A DNA stretch of 64,000 bases from contig JAWKLZ010000001.1 of assembly GCA_041392475.1 (NCBI GenBank), positions 2,108,001-2,172,000 on the forward strand, given 5' to 3'. This document shows positions 18,113 to 28,085 of the stretch, in pieces. Numbering within the stretch: position 1 is the stretch's first letter; each line of letters opens with the position of its first letter. The position numbers and the translations under genes were made by a program. This stretch comes from Chitinophagales bacterium (GTDB taxonomy: Bacteria; Bacteroidota; Bacteroidia; Chitinophagales; UBA2359). The notes under the pieces were generated by a model, which was not told the DNA's origin, did not search any database, and was given only the letters and a program-made list of their open reading frames with translations.

Positions 18113-18844
18113 TCATGAAAAAGCAGTGTCTAAATAAAAATCACTCGTCAATTGTCGATAGGCAGTCGTATGTAGGTTGTCTTGCCCCCTTCCTATCAGT
18201 TCTGAAACTTCAATGGCATCTTTTTTGGGAAATAGGTAAAATGCCATCAACAAGCGTTTTACGGGTTTGTCTGGTTTGGGTTTGAAGTGTAAGATTCGGT
18301 GACAGTGAAAGTCATATTGGCTTGCCATTTGCTGAAATTGAAGTGCTTCTGTGGGAGGTAAGATTAAATGAAAACTGCCTTTTGGCTGCAATAATTTCCG
18401 AACTGCATCCAACAATTCTTCGGGAGAAAGCGTATCGGAATGTCGTGCTTGTGTGCGAGCTTGTGTTTTGGCTTTGTGAGAGTTATGAAAATAGGGAGGG
18501 TTGGTGATAATTGAATCGTATTTGTAAGGAACAATTTGGGCAAACTTTTGGATGGAAGATGGATAGATTTTGAGGCGATTTGCCCAGAGAGATGCGGCAA
18601 AGTTTTCGCTTGCTTGTAGAAATGCTTGATGATCTATTTCAACGGCATCAATCAACGCTGTTGGGGACTTTTGCGCCATCATCAATGCCAAAAGTCCCGT
18701 TCCTGTACCGATGTCTAAAATGCGTTTTGCTGTGTCTTCTACTTTCGTCCATGCTCCCAACAATACACCGTCTGTGCCAACTTTCATGGCACAGCGTTCT
18801 TGATGGATGGTGAATTGCTTGAAATTGAAGTAAGTGTTCGGCAA
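18113..18844 (-). CDS. tRNA1(Val) (adenine(37)-N6)-methyltransferase-like
   Basis: A 243-aa product with the TrmN6/YfiC pattern. The N-terminal FNFKQFTIHQERCAMKVGTD is followed by the SAM-binding motif ILDIGTGTGLLALMMAQ, the acidic VEID after strand 2, and the catalytic NPPY (SIITNPPYFHNSHK) of N6-adenine methyltransferases. It would methylate A37 of tRNA-Val. The last conserved part LLMAFYLFPKK matches the family. It sits 140 bp downstream of the export operon and may be read through from it. Confidence 0.85.
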   Translation of the reverse strand: MPNTYFNFKQFTIHQERCAMKVGTDGVLLGAWTKVEDTAKRILDIGTGTGLLALMMAQKSPTALIDAVEIDHQAFLQASENFAASLWANRLKIYPSSIQKFAQIVPYKYDSIITNPPYFHNSHKAKTQARTQARHSDTLSPEELLDAVRKLLQPKGSFHLILPPTEALQFQQMASQYDFHCHRILHFKPKPDKPVKRLLMAFYLFPKKDAIEVSELIGRGQDNLHTTAYRQLTSDFYLDTAFS

Positions 18845-18984
18845 ATTGCAGAATAAAAATTAATTGAATTTGTTTTTCGGATTTGAAGTTTCTATTACAG
18901 CATAAACCAAATAAATGACAACTTGTTTTTTTGCGCAAAGAACTGACAATTAATAGTTTTAAAAACTAATCACCAGTCACTTTA

Positions 18985-20220
18985 CTAACCTCCTTGCTCC
19001 TGTTTTTTGATTTTATCAGTTTTACCAATCCCCGATTTCACTTCAATGTTGATTCCATCCGACAAGCCCGTTTCGATATACACTTTTTCAAATTCCTGTT
19101 CACCCATTTCCTTCTCCACAAAAGTCGAATCATTACTGAACAAAAGATCCCGCTCATTGATGGCCAAGACACTATCTCTTTTATCGAGAATAATATCAGC
19201 GTTGGCACTGTAACCCGCTCGAATAAAATCATCCTTTGGAGTTTGGACAGTTGCTTTGATTTCGAACTGAATACTGCCATCTACTTCAATGCCTTTTGGA
19301 GAAATATAATTCAAGACTGCATCAAATTTTTTCCCTTCAATCGCTCCAATGGTAATCTCCAAAGGAATTCCCTCCTTCAATTTACCCACTTCAGATTCTG
19401 CTACTTGTCCTTGAAATTCCAGTTCATTCATATCTGCAATAGACGCAATTGTAGAACCCTCATTAAATGAATTGGCTTCAATCACAAAACTTCCTTCCTT
19501 CAATGGGATATCCAAAACCATCCCCGTCATCGTTGAAGTAATCACATTCGACACCTCTTTGGAGCGACTTGCCGCACCTTCTCGCAAAATTTGAAGGTTG
19601 TCTTTGGCAGATTTTAGTTCTGCTCTTCGAATTTCCAAGTCCGTAGAGTAACTGTTCACATTCCTACTTGCACCCACTTTTGACTGTTCCAAGGTTGCCC
19701 GTGCCTGTTCGACAGCCGTTGAGAGTCGGTCGTATTCTTGTTTAGAAATGATGCCTTCATCAAACAAAGGTTTCTGTTGATCCCGTTCTCTAATTGCCTG
19801 GTCATAAGCTGCCTGTGCATCTCTCACATCATTACCTGAGGTGTTCAAACTTTTTTGTCGACTCAATTCTTGTTCGGCTTCTTTCACTCGAATTTGCAAT
19901 TGTTCGATACTTGCTTGAGCGTTATTAATATTTGCCGGGGAGGGAATCAATTGAATTTTAGCGATTTTTTGACCTACTGTCACTTGTTCACCTGCTTCCA
20001 CATATATTTCCTTGATGACACCTGGTACTTGCGATTTTAGTGCCACTTCCTTGACAGGAAGTATCGAACCTGTCGCAACGGTTTTTTTCACAATGTTAAT
20101 AGTTTCAGGTGCTACTGATTCATACACCACAGGTTTTTCTTGACCTTTTTGATACAAAAACCAAGCAGTGCCTAAAAATGCTACTATGATGATACCAATG
20201 AAAACGAAGTATTTAGTCAT
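18985..20220 (-). CDS. HlyD/MacA-like periplasmic adaptor
   Basis: A 411-aa membrane fusion protein. An N-terminal anchor helix (about 5-22) is followed by a split lipoyl domain (LPVKEVALKSQVPGVIKEIY ... AGEQVTVGQKIAKIQ), a long coiled-coil hairpin (about 95-210, rich in QAxIEQLQIRVKEAEQELSR-type heptads), the second lipoyl half (TSTMTGMVLDIPLKEGSFV) and a beta-barrel domain. It bridges an inner-membrane ABC exporter to an outer membrane channel. It is the last gene of a leftward operon with two permeases and an ATPase, the MacAB-like arrangement. No TolC-like gene is present here. Confidence 0.88.
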   Translation of the reverse strand: MTKYFVFIGIIIVAFLGTAWFLYQKGQEKPVVYESVAPETINIVKKTVATGSILPVKEVALKSQVPGVIKEIYVEAGEQVTVGQKIAKIQLIPSPANINNAQASIEQLQIRVKEAEQELSRQKSLNTSGNDVRDAQAAYDQAIRERDQQKPLFDEGIISKQEYDRLSTAVEQARATLEQSKVGASRNVNSYSTDLEIRRAELKSAKDNLQILREGAASRSKEVSNVITSTMTGMVLDIPLKEGSFVIEANSFNEGSTIASIADMNELEFQGQVAESEVGKLKEGIPLEITIGAIEGKKFDAVLNYISPKGIEVDGSIQFEIKATVQTPKDDFIRAGYSANADIILDKRDSVLAINERDLLFSNDSTFVEKEMGEQEFEKVYIETGLSDGINIEVKSGIGKTDKIKKQEQGG

Positions 20221-20304
20221 TTTTTCTTTTGTGTTTTTTGTGTTGAAGTGTTGGTTTTTAAGGTGTTGGCGTTTTTCATTTTCATTTTCATTTTAATTCG
20301 TTCC

Positions 20305-21558
20305 CTATTTCGCCCTCAATGCCTCAATCGGTTTAATCATTGCAGCTTGTGAAGCGGGAATCAAACCTGCAATTGCGCCTGTGATAATCAAAATACTTGT
20401 TGCTGCAATTGCAGCCTTGAAATTGATTTCAGGATTGCCGAAATATTCCAGTTGTACATTGAAGGCAGTCATCAAATAACTTACTCCTTCAATCAGCCCA
20501 ACGGCTACCACCAAGCCCATATAACCTGCCACGGCCGTCAACAAAACCGACTCTTGAATCACCAACGAAATAATCGAAAAAGGCGTAGCTCCCAGAGCTT
20601 TCCGCAATCCAAATTCTCTCGTACGTTCTTTCACTGCTATCAGCATGATGTTGCTAACTCCCACAATTCCAGCAATCAATGTACCGATGCCAACTGCCCA
20701 AGTGAACAAGTTGATACCTGTAAAAACGCCTTGAAACTGTTGGAACTCTTTTTGGGTATTCCATGAGCCAATCGCATCTTTGTCGTCAGGAGAAACCTTG
20801 TGACGTTCAGAAAGCAGATGTCGAACTTGCCCTTCTACGTTTTCCACATTCATATTTGCAGGCACCGTGAAAGCAAACCAACCGATATTGTTGCCCCAAT
20901 TGTTCATTTGTTGAGTAGTCGTGTATGGAATGTGAATAGACTGCTCATCATCCCCCACACCTTCACCTGTTTTCATGCTTTTCACTACGCCAATCACCTT
21001 GAAATAACTGCCCTTGATATCAATGTATTGATTGACAATCGGTTCATCTTCTTCAAAAAGTAATTCCGCTACCCGTTTGCCGATTACCGCTACTTTTCGT
21101 TTTTCTACAATGTCCAAATCATTCAGAAATCTTCCTTTTACAAATCGTCTTGATTCTACATTGATATAATCGGGTGCATCGCCAGTCACTTCAAAACTAC
21201 CCGATTTGTCGTTGTGAGAAATCACAAATTGACCTACCAGATTCAAGCGAGGACAGATATATTCGATATTCGAAATATTTTGCTTCAAATATTGGATGTC
21301 CGTTTCATTGATGTAAAAACGGCGACCAGGTTGCATTCCTTTGTAGGCAACCGTTGTTTTTCGAGTCCAAACGAAAGCTGCATTTTTTGACATTCCGCCA
21401 AACATTCCCGTCACACCTTTCTCCAGACCTGCCCCCGCACCCAACAATAGCATCAACATAAAGATACCCCAAAACACGCCAAATGCGGTGAGAGCCGTCC
21501 TCAGTTTGTGCCTACTTATCGAAGCGAATATTTCTTGCCATTTGTCAATATCAAACAT
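20305..21558 (-). CDS. MacB-like ABC transporter permease (second)
   Basis: A 417-aa product with the MacB/FtsX topology: one N-terminal helix (LRTALTAFGVFWGIFMLMLL), a large periplasmic MacB core domain (about 45-280) and three C-terminal helices (AVGIGTLIAGIVGVSNIMLI, then FSIISLVIQESVLLTAVAGY and ATSILIITGAIAGLIPASQA). The conserved ERTREFGLRKALGATP coupling motif contacts the ATPase. It is clearly paralogous to the permease at 21666-22907, sharing the N-terminal and coupling motifs, so the transporter is likely a heterodimer with a single ATPase. MacB relatives export peptides, siderophores or lipoproteins. Confidence 0.88.
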   Translation of the reverse strand: MFDIDKWQEIFASISRHKLRTALTAFGVFWGIFMLMLLLGAGAGLEKGVTGMFGGMSKNAAFVWTRKTTVAYKGMQPGRRFYINETDIQYLKQNISNIEYICPRLNLVGQFVISHNDKSGSFEVTGDAPDYINVESRRFVKGRFLNDLDIVEKRKVAVIGKRVAELLFEEDEPIVNQYIDIKGSYFKVIGVVKSMKTGEGVGDDEQSIHIPYTTTQQMNNWGNNIGWFAFTVPANMNVENVEGQVRHLLSERHKVSPDDKDAIGSWNTQKEFQQFQGVFTGINLFTWAVGIGTLIAGIVGVSNIMLIAVKERTREFGLRKALGATPFSIISLVIQESVLLTAVAGYMGLVVAVGLIEGVSYLMTAFNVQLEYFGNPEINFKAAIAATSILIITGAIAGLIPASQAAMIKPIEALRAK

Positions 21559-21665
21559 CTTTTTTGTGTTGATGTGTTTTGTATTAGGGTGTTAAAGTTG
21601 CCAAAAAATTATTTCCTATGTTTCTTTTACAAACTTTTATATTGATTATCAGCACCATTTCATCA

Positions 21666-22907
21666 TTATTCTTCACGCAATGCCTCAATCGGATTAATCG
21701 CTGCTGCTTTTCGAGCAGGAAGATAACCCGCTAAACCGCCAAAAACCACCAACATTGCCGTTGCACCGAGTGCCAAACTGATGTCAATTTCGGGCTGTCG
21801 AAACATCCCCGCCCCCTCAGGGCCCATCGCCATATTCATCAATTCCAACAAACCTACTCCACACAACAAACCCATGTATCCTGCAATACTCGTGATAAAA
21901 ATGGACTCCATCAACACCATACTGATAATCGAATTGGGTGTAGCTCCCAAAGCTTTTCGCAATCCAATCTCCTTAGTTCGTTCACTCACAACAATCAACA
22001 TAATATTGCCCACTCCAATAATTCCCGCCAACAAAGTACCGATTCCTACAAACCCTACAAGCCCTCTAATCCCTGCAAAAAGATCCAAAATACTTTGAAA
22101 GCGTTCGTTGTTGTTGAAAACGTGAATTGCTTGTTTGTCTTCAATCGCAAATTGGTGCCTATCTGCCAACAGTTGTTCAATTTGACGAGTCATTTTTTCG
22201 GTCACTTCAATTGGCAAATCACCTGTTGTGACCATCATCTGGTTCACATAATTTTTCTGGTGAAACACTTGATTGCCCGTACTCCACGGAATGTAAATGT
22301 TCTTCATTTCGTTCGGTCCACCAGTATCTTTGAAAACACCGATTACTTTGAAGGGAATACCTTTTATTTCGATGTAAGTGCCAAGCGGATCCATTCCTTT
22401 TTCATATATCGTTTCTGCCACCAAGTCCCCAATTGCCGCCACTTTTCGCTCCTCTTCAATGTCTTTGTCATTCAAAAAACGTCCTTGAGAAACCAAGGTA
22501 TTTTCGACATAGCGGTGTCCTGGATAGGTACAACGAACATTGAAGGAATACCCTTTATTCTTGTAAACAACAGAGTAATCACCACGAATATAGTTGCGAG
22601 GCGTACTGTATTCTATTCCTTCAATTTGTGCATTGATACTCTGAAAATCATCGAAGGTAAACTGTATTTGACGACCAGGTTTCATGCCTTTATAGGGCAT
22701 ACTTGTTCTTCCTTGTCGCATCCAAATACTGTTGATTGCATCGTCTCGAAAATCATATTCCACCCCATTTTGCAGTCCATTTCCCGCACCCAATAGCAAT
22801 ACCAACATGAAGATGCCCCAGAAAACTCCAAAGGCAGTCAGTGCCGTTCGCAGTTTGTGCCTGCGGATGGTTTCAATAATTTCTTGCCATTTGTCGAAGT
22901 CGAACAT
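21666..22907 (-). CDS. MacB-like ABC transporter permease (first)
   Basis: A 413-aa paralogue of the neighbouring permease with the same plan: N-terminal helix LRTALTAFGVFWGIFMLVLL, periplasmic MacB core, coupling motif ERTKEIGLRKALGATP and three C-terminal helices. The two N-terminal 35 residues are nearly identical in both paralogues, which points to a recent duplication or conversion at this end, while the periplasmic domains differ. About 107 bp separate it from the second permease and about 370 bp from the ATPase gene, a gap holding a dispersed repeat. Confidence 0.88.
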   Translation of the reverse strand: MFDFDKWQEIIETIRRHKLRTALTAFGVFWGIFMLVLLLGAGNGLQNGVEYDFRDDAINSIWMRQGRTSMPYKGMKPGRQIQFTFDDFQSINAQIEGIEYSTPRNYIRGDYSVVYKNKGYSFNVRCTYPGHRYVENTLVSQGRFLNDKDIEEERKVAAIGDLVAETIYEKGMDPLGTYIEIKGIPFKVIGVFKDTGGPNEMKNIYIPWSTGNQVFHQKNYVNQMMVTTGDLPIEVTEKMTRQIEQLLADRHQFAIEDKQAIHVFNNNERFQSILDLFAGIRGLVGFVGIGTLLAGIIGVGNIMLIVVSERTKEIGLRKALGATPNSIISMVLMESIFITSIAGYMGLLCGVGLLELMNMAMGPEGAGMFRQPEIDISLALGATAMLVVFGGLAGYLPARKAAAINPIEALREE

Positions 22908-23031
22908 TTCTTTTAATTGTGTTTAGGGGTATGTGTTTTTATTGTATTAAAGTGTTAATGTTTTTTTGTATTGAAATTTTGGTGGTTTTTATCATCGTAT
23001 AACTTCATAAGAAAGTTATTTGACAATTATA

Positions 23032-23203
23032 AGGGCGTAGCCCCGACCCTATTTGTAGGGAAAATCTGTAAGGATAGAAACCTATGAGCGTAGCTTCGGC
23101 ACGTATAAATAACTGGTTTTTAAGGTGTCGAGGCTACGTCCCTCTTGAGAATCTATTTTATTATTATTCCTTCAAATAGTCTCGCAGCGATGCTGCTGAA
23201 ATA
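23032..23203. repeat. Dispersed intergenic repeat family B, copy 1 (minus orientation)
   Basis: The gap 22908-23280 contains a mosaic of short palindromic pieces (GGGCGTAGCCCCGACC, GAGCGTAGCTTCGGCACG, GCGATGCTGCTGAAATAT). Its reverse complement matches 36186-36290 in the same order (ATATTTCAGCAGCATCGCTG, then AGGGAC[A/G]TAGCCT, then [T/C]CGAAGCTA[C/T]GC). It lies between the ATPase gene and the first permease gene of the export operon, so it is probably transcribed. Confidence 0.7.
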
Positions 23204-23280
23204 TAAAGAAACTTACGTTACACATTACTCAACGCTCCAGCACATTAACACATCAACACCTCAAAACATCAAAACAACAT

Positions 23281-23952
23281 TCAATATCCATAACTCTCTA
23301 TCACCCCATCCCTCAACCGAATCACCCGATCCGTCATTTCCGAAATTTCGTCCTCATGCGTCACAATGATGACTGTAATTCCCTCTTGATGTACCGATTT
23401 AAACAAATCCATTACCTCATTAGAAGTCTGTGTATCCAAAGCACCCGTAGGTTCATCTGCAAAAATCACTTTTGGTTTGGATATCAATGCCCTTGCTATC
23501 GCCACACGCTGCTGTTGACCGCCCGACATTTCGGAAGGAGTATGCTCCGCCCAGTCCTTCAAGCCCACTTTGTCGAGGTACTCCAAGGCGATTTCATTGC
23601 GTTTTTTGCGATTGACATTTTGGTAATAAAGTGGAAGAGCCACGTTCTCCATGGCATTTTTGAAGTGTAAGAGGTTGAAACTCTGAAACACAAAACCGAG
23701 GAATTGATTGCGGTAGTAGGCAGCTTTTTTTTGACTGAGGTTTTTAATCAAGGTATCCGACAAAATGTATTCTCCTTCATCGTAATCATCCAAAATACCC
23801 ATGATATTCAATAAAGTAGATTTTCCCGAACCAGAAGGCCCCATAATAGAAACAAACTCACCTTGTTGAATACTCAGGTCTAAACTTTTGAGAACCTGCA
23901 ATTTATTTTGACCAATTTGATAGGACTTGCTGATTTTTTTGAGTTCAATCAT
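23281..23952 (-). CDS. ABC transporter ATP-binding protein (LolD/MacB type)
   Basis: A 223-aa nucleotide-binding domain. Walker A GPSGSGKST (residues 38-46), Q-loop in FVFQSFNLL, signature MSGGQQQRVAIARAL, Walker B VIFADEPTGALD and switch His in VIIVTHEDEI are all intact. The length and the LNIMGILDDYDEGEY stretch match the LolD/MacB-type lipoprotein or macrolide exporter ATPases. First gene of the leftward operon ATPase-permease-permease-adaptor. Confidence 0.92.
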   Translation of the reverse strand: MIELKKISKSYQIGQNKLQVLKSLDLSIQQGEFVSIMGPSGSGKSTLLNIMGILDDYDEGEYILSDTLIKNLSQKKAAYYRNQFLGFVFQSFNLLHFKNAMENVALPLYYQNVNRKKRNEIALEYLDKVGLKDWAEHTPSEMSGGQQQRVAIARALISKPKVIFADEPTGALDTQTSNEVMDLFKSVHQEGITVIIVTHEDEISEMTDRVIRLRDGVIESYGY

Positions 23953-24326
23953 GTTTAGTGATGGTGGTTGATAAAGCTAAAATGGGTTTGATTGTGTTAG
24001 TCGTCTAAGTCACCCTCAAAGTTACAGTTAATTTGAAGGTAAAGTTGTATTTTGAATTCAATAAGGTACTATGCAACACCAAGTACCGTAAATTTTAATA
24101 GATAACGAACTTATGTCGCAAAAGATTCCTTCTACTCGGTATTTTTCTATGGGTAAAATGACATCTTTTTTGAATTTGCCCGTTCAATATCCACATTACT
24201 AAGGTATTGTTTTGAAGACAAAGTGACAAGATAAGCCGTGTTAAATAATGTTAATGCTTTGTGAACTTTATTTTAATTGCGACATTTAAGGCAACTTATT
24301 TTTTAGAATACACAACAAAAAACACA
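23953..24326. other. Divergent promoter region
   Basis: About 370 bp between the leftward export operon and the rightward FG-GAP gene. It must hold both promoters but I cannot place either with confidence. No ORF with support. An in-frame GTG at 24261 would extend the FG-GAP gene but destroys its lipoprotein signal. Confidence 0.4.
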
Positions 24327-26585
24327 ATGATTAAATGGACGATTATCTTCCTAATAGTAGTAGTATGCGTGGCTTGTCAACAAACCGAAGCTCCATCTTC
24401 TAAATCCCACTCAGTTACTGCTGCCAACTCTACGCAGCAAATGGCAGACAGCATACAAGCAATTTATGCCCACACCGATTTTCGAAACCATCCTTATGAG
24501 GCTGCTAAAAAAGTAGTATTGATTGAAGCCGAAATAAAAGCGGCAGGTGGAAAATTGGTACAACAACAGGTTTTTGAATATGCCCGAACCTTGTTGAATG
24601 CTGGTGAAACAACGAAGGCAGTGGCAAATCTCACCAAATTGATTCAGGTAACATCCAATTCCGATGAAGTAAACGACCAAAATAAGGAGCTGTATGAAAT
24701 GTTGGCAATCAGCTGCCTGCGAAAAGCAGAACAAGAAAACTGTATCGAAAACCACTCCGAAGAATCTTGCATTATGCCCATTCAAGGTAAAGGAATTCAT
24801 CTTAAAAAAGAAGGCTCAACAAGTGCGATTGAAGTCTATGAAAAGATTTTGGCGGTTTATCCCGATGACCTTCAAAGCCGTTGGTTGCTAAACATTGCCT
24901 ACATGACCTTAGGTAAATATCCCAACGAAGTACCCAAACAATGGTTGGTCCCTGGATTGGCTACGAAAGAAACCGCCAATTTTCCTGCATTTAGGAATGT
25001 GGCAATGGGTTTGGGTTTGGACATTGACGCATTGGCAGGAGGAGTGATTGCAGAAGATTTTGACAATGATGGTTTTATAGACCTTATGGTTTCATCTTGG
25101 GGAATGTTGGATCAGATTCGGTTTTTTCGAAACAAGGGAGATGGCACTTTTGCTGAACAAACCGAAACCTCTGGCTTAAAAGGAATTACAGGAGGACTGA
25201 ACCTCACACAAGGTGACTTCAACAACGATGGTTTTGTGGATTTTGCCATATTACGAGGTGGTTGGAAATACCTACCAGAATGGGGAATTTTACCCAATTC
25301 ACTGATTCAAAACAATGGCGATGGCACTTTTACAGATGTCACGATTGTAGCAGGAATGTACAGCGTTCGCCCCTGCAAAACAGCCGTTTGGCTCGACTTC
25401 AATGCCGATGGATGGTTGGATTTGTTTGTTGGAAACGAATCCATTGAAGGAAAAAGCCGTTTTCCCTGCGAGTTGTTTGCCAACAATGGGGATGGCACTT
25501 TCACCGACATTGCGTCAAAAATCGGAATGGATGTGGTGACTTATTCCAAAGGAGTCAGCAGTGCAGACATTAACAAAGATGGTCTTCCTGATATTTACAT
25601 TTCGTCATTGACAAGTGCCAACCAACTGTATCTCAACAAAGGAGGCAGTAGTTTGGAGAATTGGCGTTTTGAAGAAATAGGTGCGAAAGCGGGAGTTCAG
25701 AATCCTATACACAGTTTTCCCTCATGGTTTTACGACTTCAACAACGATGGATTTGAAGATATTTTTGTATTTCCATTTGATATGACAGCCTACAAAAATC
25801 AGGGAGGTGAAGTAGCTGCCGATTATTTGGGAGTGCCCTTCAAAACCGAATTGCCTGCTGTTTATCAAAACAATGGAGATGAAACTTTTACGGATGTTAC
25901 CAAAAAACTGCACTTGGACAAAGTGCTGGTTACGATGGGCTGCAATTATGGCGACTTGGACAACGATGGTTTTTTGGATTTTTATTTGGCAACAGGTGCA
26001 CCTGATTATCGGGCGATTGTGCCGAATAGAATGTTTCGCAATCGTGGTGGAACGGCTTTTGAAGATGTGACCATTGCAGGGAATTTTGGACATATCCAAA
26101 AAGGGCATGGCGTGGCGTTTGCAGATTTTGACAACGATGGTGATCAAGATGTGTATGTGGTGATGGGCGGCTCGTTTTCGGGCGATAATGCCCAAAATGC
26201 ACTGTTTGAAAACCCTGGGAATCAAAACAAATGGATCACGATTCAACTGCAAGGCACAAAAACCAATCGCTCGGCTATCGGCTCCAAAATCATTCTTTCG
26301 GTAACAACTTCAAAGGGTGAAAAACGCAAGATTTACAACACGGTTTCGGATGGTGCGAGTTTTGGCTGCAATAGTCTGCAACAAGAAATTGGATTGGGCG
26401 ATGCGGCAAGTATTGACAATATTGAAGTAGTTTGGGCGAATGGTTCACCTACTGCAATGACTTATGGCACAGCCGATATGAACCAAAAAATCAAAATCAT
26501 TGAAGGAAAAGAAACCATTGAAGTTGTGCCGTTTCCAAAAGTGACATTGAAGGCGGATGGAGGGCATGAGCATCATCATCATTAA
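24327..26585 (+). CDS. CRTAC1-like lipoprotein with FG-GAP/VCBS repeats and UnbV/ASPIC domain
   Basis: 752 aa from the ATG at 24327, chosen because it opens a lipoprotein signal MIKWTIIFLIVVVCVAC with the lipid-carrying Cys at residue 17. About 180 residues of TPR-like helices follow, then seven or so FG-GAP/VCBS calcium-binding blades, each with a D-x-[DN]-x-D-G loop such as EDFDNDGFIDLMVSSWG, ADINKDGLPDIYISSL and GDLDNDGFLDFYLATG. The C-terminal UnbV/ASPIC domain is KWITIQLQGTKTNRSAIGSK ... SDGASFGCNSLQQEIGLGDA. It ends GGHEHHHH, a natural His tail. It is probably a surface-exposed binding protein. Its stop codon overlaps the convergent murI stop within the shared TTAA. Confidence 0.88.
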   Translation: MIKWTIIFLIVVVCVACQQTEAPSSKSHSVTAANSTQQMADSIQAIYAHTDFRNHPYEAAKKVVLIEAEIKAAGGKLVQQQVFEYARTLLNAGETTKAVANLTKLIQVTSNSDEVNDQNKELYEMLAISCLRKAEQENCIENHSEESCIMPIQGKGIHLKKEGSTSAIEVYEKILAVYPDDLQSRWLLNIAYMTLGKYPNEVPKQWLVPGLATKETANFPAFRNVAMGLGLDIDALAGGVIAEDFDNDGFIDLMVSSWGMLDQIRFFRNKGDGTFAEQTETSGLKGITGGLNLTQGDFNNDGFVDFAILRGGWKYLPEWGILPNSLIQNNGDGTFTDVTIVAGMYSVRPCKTAVWLDFNADGWLDLFVGNESIEGKSRFPCELFANNGDGTFTDIASKIGMDVVTYSKGVSSADINKDGLPDIYISSLTSANQLYLNKGGSSLENWRFEEIGAKAGVQNPIHSFPSWFYDFNNDGFEDIFVFPFDMTAYKNQGGEVAADYLGVPFKTELPAVYQNNGDETFTDVTKKLHLDKVLVTMGCNYGDLDNDGFLDFYLATGAPDYRAIVPNRMFRNRGGTAFEDVTIAGNFGHIQKGHGVAFADFDNDGDQDVYVVMGGSFSGDNAQNALFENPGNQNKWITIQLQGTKTNRSAIGSKIILSVTTSKGEKRKIYNTVSDGASFGCNSLQQEIGLGDAASIDNIEVVWANGSPTAMTYGTADMNQKIKIIEGKETIEVVPFPKVTLKADGGHEHHHH

Positions 26586-27337
26586 CCCAAAATCTGCAAA
26601 TATTTCTCTAACTCAGCTTTGTCTGTTTTCTCTTTTGAAATGTAATATTCAATTTCTGTGGGAATTGTATGTTCATCCGCTTCAATGCCCTGCAATTTTT
26701 TCTGCAATTGCCGAACCGTTCCTACATTTCCATCAAAAATGGTGATTTCTTTTGGGATGACCTTCAAAAAATGGGGATAAAAGTAAATAAAATGTGTACA
26801 TCCCAATACAATACTGCTGTATTCACTCCAATCAATGTCCTTCAATTTTTGGTGGAGATAAGGCAAAATGATGGAGTCATTCAACTCAAATTTTTCAGCA
26901 AGCATCACCAATTCCTGCAATGGTAGATAATTCACCCGATGTTTGGCTTGAAGTCGGTCGACCAATGAATGAAACTTATCTTCTAAAAGTGTGCGCTCGG
27001 TCGCAAAAACCAAGACTTTTTTGGCTGGATTGTTTAGAATTGCAGGTTTGATTGCAGGCTCCATGCCGATGATAGGGAAGTCATATTTTTGGCGCAAGTC
27101 TTTGATAGCCACACTTGTTCCTGTATTGCAGGCTACGACCAAAGCTTTTAAGTTTTGCTTTGCCAAAAACGCAACAGCATCCAACATCAATGCACGGATA
27201 TGCTCACTACTTTTCACTCCATAAGGCGCATTTTTGGAGTCTGCAAAATAGAGGTAGTTTTCATGGGGCAAAAGCCTAAGTGCTTCCTTCAAAACACTTA
27301 TTCCGCCTACGCCCGAATCGAATAATGCAATGTTCAT
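26582..27337 (-). CDS. murI: Glutamate racemase
   Basis: 251 aa from the ATG at 27337 (MNIALFDSGVGGISVLKEAL); an upstream ATG at 27364 adds nine residues that the family lacks. Both catalytic Cys motifs are present: VVACNTGTSVAI (Cys70) and VLGCTHFIYF, with FDSGVGG and ADSKNAPYG substrate-binding segments. It interconverts L- and D-glutamate for peptidoglycan synthesis in the cytoplasm. It is followed upstream by an unrelated membrane gene 38 bp away. The 3' end is tail-to-tail with the FG-GAP gene, overlapping by 4 bases. Confidence 0.93.
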   Translation of the reverse strand: MNIALFDSGVGGISVLKEALRLLPHENYLYFADSKNAPYGVKSSEHIRALMLDAVAFLAKQNLKALVVACNTGTSVAIKDLRQKYDFPIIGMEPAIKPAILNNPAKKVLVFATERTLLEDKFHSLVDRLQAKHRVNYLPLQELVMLAEKFELNDSIILPYLHQKLKDIDWSEYSSIVLGCTHFIYFYPHFLKVIPKEITIFDGNVGTVRQLQKKLQGIEADEHTIPTEIEYYISKEKTDKAELEKYLQILG

Positions 27338-27375
27338 TTTTTGTTGATTTCTGAATGTATTCAATGGTCACAAAC

Positions 27376-27864
27376 TTACAAAAGTCCTTCTTCTTTCATC
27401 ATATTAACTGCAATTTCTGTTTCCACAGCACCTTTATTCAGTGAGCCAGGCAATAGAATCAAGCGTTTTTTGGAAACCCCTTCTTCATCTTTGAAGCGGA
27501 CAGAAAAGTAAGCACGGGCAAGCATTTTTACTGCAGGAACAAAAGTAATTTCTTCAATTTGACTCCTGTAAATGACAGGCGTTGCAGAATTATTTAAACT
27601 ATTTACAATATTGTAGAGAAAGTACAATACAAAAAAAGACCATAGAAACCCAAAAACCATATTCCCGCTACTAAAATTTGTGAATGCAGAGTAACCTAAA
27701 AATACGACGATAAGTCCTTGAATAATAAGAACACGATGAATGGTATTACTAGCTACCATTTCTGAAAATTCTCCAACAGTTTCGCTTGTAGTCAACACTA
27801 TTTTGTCTGAAAAAACATGGCAATAACCCGTTTTTGTTCTAAATTTCTTTGCAGACTCTTTCAT
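27376..27864 (-). CDS. Two-TM membrane protein, PH-like
   Basis: A 162-aa product with an N-terminal beta-rich piece (GYCHVFSDKIVLTTSE), two adjacent hydrophobic helices (about 45-62 and 68-90) and a C-terminal beta part (IYRSQIEEITFVPAVKMLAR, AYFSVRFKDEEGVSKKRLIL). That organisation resembles small bacterial PH/YdbT-like membrane proteins, but I cannot name a family with confidence. It lies 38 bp upstream of murI in the same direction and may share its transcript. Confidence 0.6.
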   Translation of the reverse strand: MKESAKKFRTKTGYCHVFSDKIVLTTSETVGEFSEMVASNTIHRVLIIQGLIVVFLGYSAFTNFSSGNMVFGFLWSFFVLYFLYNIVNSLNNSATPVIYRSQIEEITFVPAVKMLARAYFSVRFKDEEGVSKKRLILLPGSLNKGAVETEIAVNMMKEEGLL

Positions 27865-28085
27865 AATGGCTTGTTAATTGATTTCAAAGTGTCATAAAGC
27901 TAAGGAGAATGAGTTGAATCCACAAATATCTATTTTTTCTTTTCTATGGAGTTTATCTATATTGTGATGTGGAAGTTGTACAGGGGACATTTCAAAAATG
28001 ACTTTGCAGGTTTGTAGTGTATTTTTATTTGTTTCTAAAGAATTCATCCTGATGTCAAAAAATCAATTAACTACAAAAAACATAC

